Source of the DNA: CAZOJJ01 sp964580105
GTDB lineage: Bacteria > Bacteroidota > Rhodothermia > Rhodothermales > Rubricoccaceae
NCBI GenBank assembly: GCA_964580105.1
Contig: CAZOJJ010000008.1
Location: 1-64,000 of the forward strand
DNA length: 64,000 nt
Direction of reading: 5' to 3'
The notes under the pieces were generated by a model. It made no database searches. It was not told the origin of the DNA and was given only the letters and a program-made list of their open reading frames with translations. Below, piece by piece: positions 1 to 8,310 of this stretch. The first letter of the stretch is position 1; each line of letters opens with the position of its first letter. Made by a program: the position numbers and the translations under genes.

Positions 1-21
1 GCACTACGAAGTTCCTCGCCC

Positions 22-53
22 GCGCTAGGCGGAGCCCGCGCTAGGCGGAGCCC
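22..53. repeat. 16-bp perfect tandem duplication
   Basis: The unit GCGCTAGGCGGAGCCC occurs twice head to tail in the non-coding DNA beyond the stop of the RsbW-like gene. Bases 1-140 hold no gene I can support. The two copies could be a slippage product. Confidence 0.8.
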
Positions 54-140
54 GCTTCGGGGCGCGTCGCCGCTTCGGGCGTGGGGAGGACGAGCAGGTC
101 GGGGCAGGGCGGAGCGGGAAGGCACTCTCGCCTCGGCGGC

Positions 141-575
141 TTACGCCTCCGCCCCCCCGTTCCGGCGTTTGGTCAGGCGCACTTCGCTGGCGTTGCCGCG
201 CGCCTGGAAGGCCACTTCGTCCACGAGCCGGTGCATGAGGTGGAGGCCGTAGCCGTGCGCGCGGCGTTCCTTCCGCATGTCCTGCAGCGCGGCCCGCTGG
301 TGGACCTGCGGGTCGAACGGCACGCCGGTGTGGCGGATCGTGACCACGAGCGCGTCGCGGCGGAGCGTCGCCTGAATGTCCACGCGGCCGTCGGGGCGTC
401 CGCCGTAGGCGTGTTCGATGGTGTTGGCGCAGGCCTCGTCCACGGCGAGCTGGAGGGCGCGGGCGTCGGCGTCGGGGAGGCCGGCCTCCTCGGCCCACGC
501 CATCACGCACCGCCGCACCCGGGCGAGCTGGCTCGTCCGGCTGGGGATGGTGAGGGAGTGGGCGATGCGGGGCAT
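141..575 (-). CDS. RsbW-like anti-sigma factor serine kinase (HATPase_c_2)
   Basis: A 144-residue protein of the size expected for a GHKL-type anti-sigma kinase. The ATP-binding N-box is clear (AVDEACANTIEHAY, about residues 64-77), followed by a DPQ segment and the glycine motif HGYGLHLM near residues 106-113. The family binds a sigma factor and phosphorylates a STAS antagonist. The start is the ATG at 575, three bases after the stop of the STAS gene, so the two are almost certainly cotranscribed and translationally coupled behind the PP2C phosphatase gene. No sigma factor gene lies in the window, so the target of the switch is unknown. The family call is secure; calling it RsbW rather than another partner-switching kinase is an inference from the gene set. 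Confidence 0.9.
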   Translation of the reverse strand: MPRIAHSLTIPSRTSQLARVRRCVMAWAEEAGLPDADARALQLAVDEACANTIEHAYGGRPDGRVDIQATLRRDALVVTIRHTGVPFDPQVHQRAALQDMRKERRAHGYGLHLMHRLVDEVAFQARGNASEVRLTKRRNGGAEA

Positions 576-578
576 GGG

Positions 579-947
579 TCAGGCGGCGGCGTCGGCGGAG
601 AACTTGCCGACGGCCTCGTCTTCCGACTCGGTGATGTCGAAGAGGAGCGGGAAGCCGAGCAGGTCGAACACGTTGAAGACGCGCGGCTGGAGCGCGGCGA
701 TCTTGAGGTCGCCGCCGGCCTCGCGGATGGGCTCGACGTAGGCCATGAAGACGCCGAGGCCGGCCGAGGAGATGTACTGGAGGTCCCGGCCGCTGACGAC
801 GACGCGGGTCTGGCCGTCGTCGAGGCACTTCTGGAAGGCGGCCTCGAGCTCGCCGGCCGTGTGCGCGTCGAGCTCGCCGTTGAGGTCGAGCACGCAGATG
901 GGCGGGGCGCCGTCGCGGTGGCGGAAGGAGACGGAGAAGTTGCTCAC
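579..947 (-). CDS. STAS-domain anti-sigma factor antagonist (RsbV/SpoIIAA-like)
   Basis: A 122-residue single STAS domain. The N-terminal strand pair includes LDLNGELDAHTAGEL (residues 20-34). The loop ISSAGLG (59-65) holds Ser60 and Ser61 in the position of the phosphorylated serine of RsbV/SpoIIAA proteins. In the known mechanism the dephosphorylated form binds the anti-sigma kinase and frees the sigma factor. Translation begins at GTG 947, 10 bases after the phosphatase stop, and ends three bases before the kinase start, so the order is phosphatase, antagonist, kinase in one operon. The C-terminus is slightly extended and alanine-rich. Confidence 0.92.
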   Translation of the reverse strand: MSNFSVSFRHRDGAPPICVLDLNGELDAHTAGELEAAFQKCLDDGQTRVVVSGRDLQYISSAGLGVFMAYVEPIREAGGDLKIAALQPRVFNVFDLLGFPLLFDITESEDEAVGKFSADAAA

Positions 948-957
948 GGGAGGCTCG

Positions 958-3192
958 TCAGGCGAAGGCGGGGCGGATGGAGTAGGGGAGGCCCTCGGCG
1001 TCGGCGCGGCCGTTGGCGGCCGGGTCGTCCACCTCGGCGGACGCCCCGGCGGGAGGGCCGGTCCACCGGAGCACGACGAGCGTGAGGTCGTCGTCGAGGG
1101 CCTCCGGCCCGGTAAAGCTACGCTGTTCGGCGAGCAGCGCCGCGAGGATCTCGTCGGCCGTCGCGTCCCGGTGCGCCGCTACGGCCTGCGAGAGCCGGTC
1201 GTAGCCGTACTCCTCGCCCTCAGCGTTGCGGGCTTCCACGAGCCCGTCGGTGTAGAGCGCGAACACGTCGCCCGGCCGGAGGCGGACGACCTGCTCGCGG
1301 AGCGTCTTGCGGAAGAGGGGGCCGTCGTCGAGGCCGAGGCCGAGGCCGTCGGCGCGGAGCAGCCAGGCTCCGCCGTCGCCCCGCGCCATCGCCACCGGGC
1401 AGTGGCCCGCGCGGGCGACGGTGAACGTGCCCGCGTGCGTGTCGAGCACGCCGTAGACGGCCGAGATGAACGCCTTTTTGCCGAGCGAGGGGGCCAGCGC
1501 CTCGTTGGCGCGGGCGAGGAGCTCGCCGGGTGAGGCCGAGAGCCGCGCCGTGCTCTGGACCACCCCTTTCAGTTCGGCCATGTAGAACGCCGCCGCCGCC
1601 CCCTTCCCGGCCACGTCGGCGACGAGGACGCCGAGGCGGCCCTCGCCGAGGTCCACGAGGTCGTAGTAGTCGCCGCAGACCTCGCGGGCGGGCTGCTCGG
1701 AGGCCGCCACCTCCACCCCCTCCAACTCGGGGAGGTGCTGGGGGAGGAGCCGCTGCTGCACCTCCCGGGCCAGGGCCAGCTCGCGGGCGAGCCGCTCGTG
1801 TTCGAGGGCCTCGGCGAAGAGGGCCGCGTGTGCAAACGCCAGCGCCGACTGCCCGGCGAACGCCCCCAGCGCCTCGACGTCCTCCGGCTCGAAGCCGTCC
1901 GTGACGGCGCGGGCGGCGAAGAGGGCGCCGTGGGTCTGCCCGCCGGCTACGAGCGGGAGCACGAGCAGGCTCCCGATGCGGTCACCCGGCCGGGTGCGGA
2001 CGCGGTGGTCGGCCGCGGCCGTGCCCAGGACGAGCGGGCGGCGCGTCTGCGCCACGTCTGCCGTGAGGGCCGCCACGTCGGCCAGCCGCTCGGCGGCGGC
2101 AGGCGGCAGCCCCGAGGCGGCCACGGTGCGCGGGGCGAGCGAGCCCGTGCGCGGGTCGATCAGCGTCAGCCAGGCCACGTCGGCCGCCCCGGCCTCGACG
2201 GGGGCGCGGGCGACGGTCGAGGCGAGGGCGTCGCGGTCGAGCACCTGGCCGGTGAGCTCGGTCAGGGCGCGGAACGCCTTGACCTCGCTCGACCGCTGCT
2301 CGTAGGCGCCCGAGGTGGGCAGGTGGAAGAGCAGCGAGAGCAGCGTCGTGCTCGCGTAGAGGATGCCGAAGGCGAGCGTGAACGCGACGAACTCACTGAA
2401 CGAGCGGCTGAAGAGGGTGGCCAGGGCGATTCGCCCCCCGTCGGCCTCGGCGGCGGCGAAGCCGCTCTCCCGAAAGACCAGGACCAGGATGAACACCCCG
2501 ATCAGGCCCGCGGCGATTCCCATCGTCGCCAGTTTCCGGCGGAACGGGAGCGGGACGATCCACGAGGCCCGGAAGGCGGCGTAGAGCATGGGCACCACGG
2601 CCAGCGCGGTCAGCACGGCGCTGAGCGTGCCGGGCGGCTCGTCCGGGAGCGTCGTGGCGAAGCTCAGCGCCGCCGCCGTGATGAGGAGGATCAAGGCCTG
2701 CCAGATGCGGCCCGTCCGCTCGGTGCGGCGGAAGAGGACGAGGGGGCGGACCGTGTGCCACAGGGCTGCTGCGAAGAGCCCTTCGAGCAGGGCCGCCACC
2801 GCCGCCGCCGAGGCCGACGCGAGGTCGGCGGGGAGTGCCGTGGTGAGGTCGAGGGCCACGGGGCCGAAGAGGGGGCGCAGGCCGGCATAGGCCAGAATCA
2901 GGCCGAGGCCGAGCAGGAACAGCGTCCAGAGCCCCCGCACCGGGTCGGCCGTGACGCGGCGGAAGATCGGCTCCAGGGCGGCGTAGAGCAGCCCGCCCAG
3001 GCCGACGGCCGCCACGTTGAGCACCCCGCGCGTGGTCAGGCTGAGCGGCGCCTTGATGACGGAGAACCCGCCCAGCGCCAGCAGCAGCGCCGCGAACAGG
3101 CCGGACGCGGACGCCCACAGCAGGAGGCGCCGCGTCCGCCCGCCGGGGAGGGTGGAACGCAGCCGGTTGAAGGGAAGGGGGAGGGAGGGCAC
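958..3192 (-). CDS. Membrane-bound GAF-PP2C (SpoIIE/RsbU-type) serine phosphatase
   Basis: A 744-residue protein from GTG 3192; the open frame continues upstream, but that part is compositionally non-coding and precedes the promoter element. About eight hydrophobic segments fill residues 20-290, a GAF domain follows at about 300-460 (from ALTELTGQVLDRDAL), and a PP2C phosphatase at about 485-705. The metal-binding PP2C motifs are visible: EVCGDYYD near residue 506, VADVAGKGAAAAFYM, the segment YTDGLVEARN, and ALDDDLTLVVLRW. The family dephosphorylates STAS antagonists in response to stress or signal input; here the input is probably the membrane part plus GAF. It heads the operon with the STAS and kinase genes. 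The membrane region does not match a sensor domain I can name. Confidence 0.9.
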   Translation of the reverse strand: MPSLPLPFNRLRSTLPGGRTRRLLLWASASGLFAALLLALGGFSVIKAPLSLTTRGVLNVAAVGLGGLLYAALEPIFRRVTADPVRGLWTLFLLGLGLILAYAGLRPLFGPVALDLTTALPADLASASAAAVAALLEGLFAAALWHTVRPLVLFRRTERTGRIWQALILLITAAALSFATTLPDEPPGTLSAVLTALAVVPMLYAAFRASWIVPLPFRRKLATMGIAAGLIGVFILVLVFRESGFAAAEADGGRIALATLFSRSFSEFVAFTLAFGILYASTTLLSLLFHLPTSGAYEQRSSEVKAFRALTELTGQVLDRDALASTVARAPVEAGAADVAWLTLIDPRTGSLAPRTVAASGLPPAAAERLADVAALTADVAQTRRPLVLGTAAADHRVRTRPGDRIGSLLVLPLVAGGQTHGALFAARAVTDGFEPEDVEALGAFAGQSALAFAHAALFAEALEHERLARELALAREVQQRLLPQHLPELEGVEVAASEQPAREVCGDYYDLVDLGEGRLGVLVADVAGKGAAAAFYMAELKGVVQSTARLSASPGELLARANEALAPSLGKKAFISAVYGVLDTHAGTFTVARAGHCPVAMARGDGGAWLLRADGLGLGLDDGPLFRKTLREQVVRLRPGDVFALYTDGLVEARNAEGEEYGYDRLSQAVAAHRDATADEILAALLAEQRSFTGPEALDDDLTLVVLRWTGPPAGASAEVDDPAANGRADAEGLPYSIRPAFA

Positions 3193-3319
3193 GGGTGGAA
3201 GCCAGCCGGGAAGAGGCGCGGGCCGGCGCGGCGGGGCCGCCTGGCCGAGCAGGGGGCATATCGCAGGTCGCCCCGTGCGGGTTGCACCAACCCCGCAAAG
3301 GCGCCCGCGCCCGGTCGTC

Positions 3320-3327
3320 CCAATATA
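3320..3327 (-). promoter_or_regulatory. Putative -7 element TATATTGG for the partner-switching operon
   Basis: It matches the window-wide TAnnTT(G/C) pattern and sits 128 bases before the GTG start of the phosphatase, leaving a long leader. The divergent repeat-protein gene starts 94 bases to the right. No -33 element is evident. Confidence 0.5.
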
Positions 3328-3420
3328 GACGAGGGGGAATCCGGTCCGGTCGGGCAACCTCGGTGGAATCGTCTCGTAGAGAGGCCGTTTCGTCCATCCC
3401 TTCCGGTTCGGCTTCCGCCC

Positions 3421-5205
3421 GTGCGTCGCTTCCTTTCGCGGTTCCTCCTGCTCGTGCTTCTCGGTGTGGCGGTGTACGCCGTCGTCCGCACCCTCGATGG
3501 GCCGGAGGACCCCGCCGCCGTGTTCGCCATGACCTCGCTGGAGGTGCGGGAGGACCGGCACGCCGCCTTCGAGGTGGAGCGCCCCGTCCGGCTGGCCGTC
3601 CACGCCGTCGGCTCCGTCGAGACCGACTCGGCGATGGCGGCGACGGCGTGGATCGTCCGCCGCAGCGACGGCACGCTCATCTGGCGGATGGACCCGAACA
3701 CGCACGCTCCCACGCGCGGCACGCTCGCAACGGCCAACGACACGCTCGTCTTCGAGCCGGGCGTCTACGACGCCTACTTCGCCGCCTACGGCGACCCCGA
3801 CCTGCTCATCGATCCCGGGGCGCGCTCCTTCTGGGAGCGCCTCTTCGGCGGCGACGGCCGCCTCTGGCGCGGCGACGAGGACCGCTGGCGCTTCCGGATT
3901 CGCTTCACCGACGAGGCCGACCTCGGCAGGGCCGTCCGGCTCGACGGCGACGAGGCGGATCCGGCCGACGCCCTCGCCCGCACGCCGGGGCTGATCTGGG
4001 CCAGCGGCCCCGTGCGCAACCGTGCCTCGGCGGAGCACCTCTTCGAGGTCACCGCCCCGGCGCGCGTTCGGGTCCGTTCCGCCGGTGAGGTCGCCGGCGG
4101 GGCGGTCCGTGACGGTGGGGCGATCCTACCGATGACGGGGCAGGACACCATCTGGGCGATGACGACGCGGGCCGGCTGGGCCGGGGGCGCCGGCCGCAAC
4201 CGGCACGTAGACACGACGCTGACCCTGCAGCCGGGCCTCTACCGCGCGCGCTACACGTCCGACGACGACCACGCCTACCGGGCCTGGAGGGGGAACCCGC
4301 CCTACGTCCCCGAAGCCTGGGGCCTCATGCTCCTCGCCGCCGACTCCGCCAGTGCCGGGCGCGTCATCGCGCTCGACCCGTGGCAGCGGCTCCCTCGCAT
4401 CGCTTCGTTTACGTGCGTGGCCACCAGCGCCCTCCGCGAGGACACCTTTACCCTCTCCGATACCACCGACGTGCTGCTCCTGGCGATGGGCGAGATCGTC
4501 GGCAGCACCGCCTACGACTACGCCATCCTCCTCCGCGAGGCGAGCGGCATGCGCACCGAGGTCTGGACGATGGGGCGCGACAACACGGAGCCGGCCGGCG
4601 GGGCTTCCAAAAACCGCCGCGCCGAGGTCGCCCTCCAACTGGCGCCCGGCACCTACACGCTCTCGTACCGCACGGACGACTCCCACGATTGCTCCGATTT
4701 CAACGCCGATCCGCCGCCGGACCCCGAGCACTGGGGCGCCACGCTCTTCGCGCTCGACCTGAACTTCGACCCCGCGCAGATCGAGCACACCATCCGGGAG
4801 CGCCGCACCGACGAGGCCGAGGGCATCCGGCAGGAAACCCTCCTCGTCCAGCTCACCCGCCTCGGCAACAACGCCGACGTGAGCGCAGCCTTCACCCTCG
4901 CCGACGGCGCCGAGGTGCGCATCTACGCCGTCGGCGAGATCCTTCCCAGCGGGCGCTACGACTACGCCTGGATCACGCCCGAGGAGGCCCGCACGGACAC
5001 GACGTGGGTCATGACCCGCGAGAACACCGAATGGGCCGGCGGCTCGAAGAAGAACCGCGCGTTCAACGAAACGATCTACCTGCCCGCTGGAACGTACGTC
5101 GTGCGGTACCGCACCAACGGCACGCACGCGTACGACAGCTGGGACCAGCCGGCGCCGAACGACCCGGAGGCGTGGGGCGTGACGCTCTGGCGCCAGGATG
5201 ACTGA
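3421..5205 (+). CDS. Signal-anchored envelope protein with four tandem domains of unknown family
   Basis: I do not recognise this 594-residue protein. The chosen start is GTG 3421, giving RRFLSRFLLLVLLGVAVYAV, a signal peptide or N-terminal anchor. The rest consists of four related segments of about 105-120 residues at about 36-150 (degenerate), 208-310, 342-446 and 490-594. Copies 2-4 share a GE(I/V) beta strand, a W.MT..NTE.AGG..KNR motif, PGTY...YRT(D/N)..H, and an ending PPxxPExWGxTL. Conserved Trp, Gly-Gly and Asn residues in each copy suggest a small beta-sandwich, possibly a ligand-binding or adhesive unit. It diverges from the partner-switching operon with about 230 bases between starts. 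No sorting domain is present at the C-terminus, which ends directly with a repeat. Confidence 0.75.
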   Translation: MRRFLSRFLLLVLLGVAVYAVVRTLDGPEDPAAVFAMTSLEVREDRHAAFEVERPVRLAVHAVGSVETDSAMAATAWIVRRSDGTLIWRMDPNTHAPTRGTLATANDTLVFEPGVYDAYFAAYGDPDLLIDPGARSFWERLFGGDGRLWRGDEDRWRFRIRFTDEADLGRAVRLDGDEADPADALARTPGLIWASGPVRNRASAEHLFEVTAPARVRVRSAGEVAGGAVRDGGAILPMTGQDTIWAMTTRAGWAGGAGRNRHVDTTLTLQPGLYRARYTSDDDHAYRAWRGNPPYVPEAWGLMLLAADSASAGRVIALDPWQRLPRIASFTCVATSALREDTFTLSDTTDVLLLAMGEIVGSTAYDYAILLREASGMRTEVWTMGRDNTEPAGGASKNRRAEVALQLAPGTYTLSYRTDDSHDCSDFNADPPPDPEHWGATLFALDLNFDPAQIEHTIRERRTDEAEGIRQETLLVQLTRLGNNADVSAAFTLADGAEVRIYAVGEILPSGRYDYAWITPEEARTDTTWVMTRENTEWAGGSKKNRAFNETIYLPAGTYVVRYRTNGTHAYDSWDQPAPNDPEAWGVTLWRQDD

Positions 5206-5221
5206 CGGCGTCCGGACGGGG

Positions 5222-5229
5222 TAGCTTGG
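5222..5229 (+). promoter_or_regulatory. Putative -7 element TAGCTTGG upstream of prmA
   Basis: It lies 24 bases before the prmA GTG, 16 bases after the stop of the repeat protein gene, and is identical to the element before the TonB-C lipoprotein gene at 15056. This position argues against the more upstream start at 5226. Confidence 0.6.
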
Positions 5230-5252
5230 GCGCCCACCCGCCCCGCCTCGCC

Positions 5253-6086
5253 GTGACCGTCGCCCTCACCGTCCGCCTCCCGGACGACTACCACGAACTG
5301 CTCATCGCCGAACTGGCCGACCTCGGCTTCGACGCCTTTGAGCGCGAGGAGGGCGCGGTCGTCGCCTACGGACCCGTCGCCGTGTGGACCGGCGTCGCCC
5401 GCGAGGCCGTGGCCGACTGGCTGCGGGCGCGGGGCCTCGACGAAGCCGTCGAGGAGGAGGCGATCCCGGCGACGAACTGGAACGCCCGGTGGGAGGCCAC
5501 CATCGAGCCGATTCCCGTCGGCCGCTTCGTCGTGGCACCGACGTGGGCACCGATCCCCGGGGCGTACGCGGACCGCGTCCCGCTCCGGATCGACCCGAAG
5601 ATGAGCTTTGGGACGGGCTACCACGAGAGCACGCGGCTGGCGCTCCGCTTCACGCCCGGTCTCGTTCGAAGCCGCGCGCGCGTCCTCGACGCCGGCACCG
5701 GCACCGGCATCCTCGCCATCGCCGCACTCCGCCTCGGCGCCGCCGAGGCCGTCGCCTTCGACATCGATCCGTGGGCAGTCGAGAACGCGACGGAGAACGC
5801 GGCGCTGAACGGGGTGGCGGACCGGATCGAGTTGCGGGAGGGCGGCCTCGAGGTCGTGCCCGAAGCCGGCTTCGACCTCGCCTTCGCCAATATCAACCGG
5901 AACGTGCTGGAGGCGATGCTGCCCGACCTCGCCGCGAAGCTGGCGGCGGGCGGGCGCCTCGTTCTCGCGGGGCTCCTCCGGACGGATCGCGACGGGATGC
6001 TCGCCGCCGTCGAGGCGGCCGGGCTGGCCCTCTACGACGAGGCCACGGAGAACGAATGGTGGGCCTGCGTGGTCGAGAAGGGATGA
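5253..6086 (+). CDS. prmA: Ribosomal protein L11 methyltransferase
   Basis: A 277-residue class I SAM-dependent methyltransferase that methylates lysines of ribosomal protein L11. The N-terminal substrate domain is followed by the PrmA signature MSFGTGYHESTRLALR, the SAM-binding motif VLDAGTGTGILAIAALRLGA, and the catalytic-site loop NINRNVLEAMLPDLA, all in the usual order. GTG 5253 is preferred because the promoter element ends at 5229; an in-frame start at 5226 would fall inside it. The stop overlaps the start of the exopolyphosphatase-like gene as ATGA, so the two are translationally coupled. Length and motifs are complete. Confidence 0.95.
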   Translation: MTVALTVRLPDDYHELLIAELADLGFDAFEREEGAVVAYGPVAVWTGVAREAVADWLRARGLDEAVEEEAIPATNWNARWEATIEPIPVGRFVVAPTWAPIPGAYADRVPLRIDPKMSFGTGYHESTRLALRFTPGLVRSRARVLDAGTGTGILAIAALRLGAAEAVAFDIDPWAVENATENAALNGVADRIELREGGLEVVPEAGFDLAFANINRNVLEAMLPDLAAKLAAGGRLVLAGLLRTDRDGMLAAVEAAGLALYDEATENEWWACVVEKG

Positions 6087-6982
6087 GGGTTGCCGCCATC
6101 GACGTCGGGACGAACACCGTCCTCTGCCTCGTGGCCGACGTGGCTCCCACCGGCAGGCTGACCGTCCTGGCCGACGAGGAGCGCTTCGCCCGCCTCGGGG
6201 CGGGTGTGGACGCGACGGGGCGGCTCTCGGTGGCGGCGATGGACCGCGTGCTCGACCGGCTGACGGCGTCGAAGGCCACGGCCGAGCGGTTCGGCGCTGA
6301 ACTCATCGTGATCGGCGCCACGAGCGCTTCGCGGGACGCGGAGAACGTGGACGTGCTCATCGAGCGGGTCCGGCGTGAGCTGGGGCTCGACTACCGCGTT
6401 CGCTCCGGCGAGGACGAGGCCCTGCTCGCCTTCCGAGGTACCCTGGCGATGGTGCCGGGCGTGGAGGCCGCCTGCGTGCTCGACGTCGGCGGCGGCTCGA
6501 CGGAGGTCGTCGTCGGGAGAGCGGGGGAGGCGCCGGCGTTCCGCCTCAGCCTCGGCGTGGGGAGCGTGCGGCTCACCGAGCGGTGCTTCGCCGCGCTGCC
6601 GCCGTCGGCCGCTGGCATCGCCGAAGCGGAGGCGCTGGTGGACGCGGCGCTGGCGGCCGTGCCGGAGCCCGTGCTGCGCGGCCTGCCGCTGGTGGAGGGC
6701 GGCGGCACGGCGCGCGTGCTGACCCGGCTGGCGGAGATCGGGGGCGAGGCGCCCACTGTGCCCGCCTCGGTCGTTCGGTCGTGGCGAGATCGCCTCCTCG
6801 CGCTTTCCCCGCCCGCCGTCCGCGCCCTCGCCCCCGACGTGCTCACCGGCCGCGAGGACGTGACGGGCACCGCGGCCCTGATCCTCGACGTGGTGATGCG
6901 TCGGTTCGGATTCGACGCGTTCGTTGCCAGTCCGGGCGGCTTCCGGCACGGGCTGGCGCTCGAAGCCGCCGGGGGCGGGTAG
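6083..6982 (+). CDS. Ppx/GppA family phosphatase (exopolyphosphatase / pppGpp phosphohydrolase)
   Basis: A 299-residue, single-domain member of the sugar kinase/Hsp70 ATPase superfamily. Recognisable elements are the P-loop-like AAIDVGTNTVLCLVADV at the N-terminus, GATSASRDAENVD (about 77-89), the catalytic-region RSGEDEALLAF, and LDVGGGSTEVVVG (about 134-146). This short type lacks the C-terminal HD domain of E. coli Ppx and GppA, so its substrate could be polyphosphate or (p)ppGpp. The ATG at 6083 overlaps the prmA stop by four bases. The C-terminal part (GREDVTGTAALILDVVMRRF) is conserved in the family and the gene is intact. Confidence 0.9.
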   Translation: MRVAAIDVGTNTVLCLVADVAPTGRLTVLADEERFARLGAGVDATGRLSVAAMDRVLDRLTASKATAERFGAELIVIGATSASRDAENVDVLIERVRRELGLDYRVRSGEDEALLAFRGTLAMVPGVEAACVLDVGGGSTEVVVGRAGEAPAFRLSLGVGSVRLTERCFAALPPSAAGIAEAEALVDAALAAVPEPVLRGLPLVEGGGTARVLTRLAEIGGEAPTVPASVVRSWRDRLLALSPPAVRALAPDVLTGREDVTGTAALILDVVMRRFGFDAFVASPGGFRHGLALEAAGGG

Positions 6983-7068
6983 GGCCGCCTTCATCGCATC
7001 CTCCCCGGACCCCTCGGAACACGCCTCCTCACCTTCCGTCCATCGCCTACCGTTCACCTGCACCGACC

Positions 7069-8178
7069 ATGCCGATCACCCGCGACGCCGTCCTCGCCGC
7101 CCTCGCGACCGTCGAGGAGCCCGACCTCAAGCGCGACCTCGTCTCGCTCAACATGATCCGCGACCTGGAGATCGAGGGCGCGCGCGTCGCGTTCACGGTC
7201 GTCCTCACCACCCCGGCGTGTCCGCTGAAGGACCTCATCCGCACGCGCTGCGAGACGGCCATCCACCGCGACGTGGACCCCGAGGCCGAGGTGGTGGTGC
7301 ACATGGAGGCGAACGTGACGGGGCCGGGGCGGACGCCCGGCGCGCCCGGCCCGGCCGAGGGCGCACGCGGCGTCAAGAACTTCATCGCCGTGGCGAGTGG
7401 GAAGGGCGGCGTCGGCAAGAGCACCGTCGCGGCGAACCTCGCCGTGGCGCTGGCGCGGGAAGGCGCGCGGGTCGGCCTGGTGGACACGGACATCTACGGG
7501 CCGAGCGTGCCGACGATGTTCGGCATCGAGAAGGGCGTCAAGCCGCGCGTCAACGACGAGCGCAAGATCGTCCCGCTGGAGGCGCACGGCATCAAGCTTC
7601 TCTCGATGGGCTTCCTCGTGGACGAGGCCCACGCGGTCGTATGGCGCGGCCCGATGGTCTCCTCCGCCGTCCGTCAGTTCCTGGGCGACGCCGACTGGGG
7701 CGAGCTCGACTACCTCGTCCTCGACCTCCCACCGGGCACGGGGGACATCCAGCTCACGCTCGTCCAGACCGTCCCCCTCACCGGCGCCGTCATCGTCTCG
7801 ACGCCGCAGGAGGTCGCCCTCGCCGATGCCCGCAAGGGCATCGCGATGTTCCGCAAGGTCAACGTGCCCGTCCTCGGCCTCGTCGAGAACATGGCCTACT
7901 TCGTTCCGCCCGACCTGCCCGACCGGAAGTACTACCTCTTCGGCGAGGGCGGTGCGAAGAACCTCGCGGCGGCGATGGAGGTGCCGCTCCTGGGCGAGAT
8001 CCCGCTGGAGCAGGCGCTCCGCGAGAGCGGCGACCTCGGCACGCCGCTCGTCCTCCGCGAGCCCGAGAGCGCCTCGGCGAAGGCCCTCGTGGCGATGGCC
8101 GAGCGGACGGCCCAGCAGGTCGCCATCCGCAACGCCGAGGCGGCGCCGACGCAGCCGGTCGAGATCCTGTATCGGTAG
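7069..8178 (+). CDS. mrp: Mrp/NBP35-type iron-sulfur carrier P-loop ATPase
   Basis: A 369-residue protein. Residues 1-90 form a MIP18/FeS-assembly (DUF59) domain ending in the CPLKDLIR segment; residues 103-369 form the ParA-like ATPase with the deviant Walker A motif ASGKGGVGKSTVAANLAVAL and LDLPPGTGDIQL. The family loads or transfers Fe-S clusters. The paired cysteines (CxxC) found late in E. coli Mrp are absent: the corresponding region reads ENMAYFVPPDLPDRKYY, a form I associate with Bacteroidota homologues. The ATG at 7069 is clear. It follows ppx by 86 bases on the same strand. Confidence 0.93.
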   Translation: MPITRDAVLAALATVEEPDLKRDLVSLNMIRDLEIEGARVAFTVVLTTPACPLKDLIRTRCETAIHRDVDPEAEVVVHMEANVTGPGRTPGAPGPAEGARGVKNFIAVASGKGGVGKSTVAANLAVALAREGARVGLVDTDIYGPSVPTMFGIEKGVKPRVNDERKIVPLEAHGIKLLSMGFLVDEAHAVVWRGPMVSSAVRQFLGDADWGELDYLVLDLPPGTGDIQLTLVQTVPLTGAVIVSTPQEVALADARKGIAMFRKVNVPVLGLVENMAYFVPPDLPDRKYYLFGEGGAKNLAAAMEVPLLGEIPLEQALRESGDLGTPLVLREPESASAKALVAMAERTAQQVAIRNAEAAPTQPVEILYR

Positions 8179-8263
8179 CGAGACGGGCTGTCTCCGATAG
8201 CAGGCAGCCGCTTCGCACGAAAAGGCCACGGCGGTCCGATTGCGGGCGGATCGGCGGCGGGCC

Positions 8264-8271
8264 TACTTTTT
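8264..8271 (+). promoter_or_regulatory. Putative -7 element TACTTTTT(G) for the DUF4783 gene
   Basis: An AT-rich box in high-GC surroundings, 47 bases before ATG 8311. It sits in the gap after mrp and fits the TAnnTTTG consensus loosely. Confidence 0.45.
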
Positions 8272-8310
8272 GCCGAGGTCTGGGTATTCTTCCCGGTGGT
8301 CCGCCGCTCC

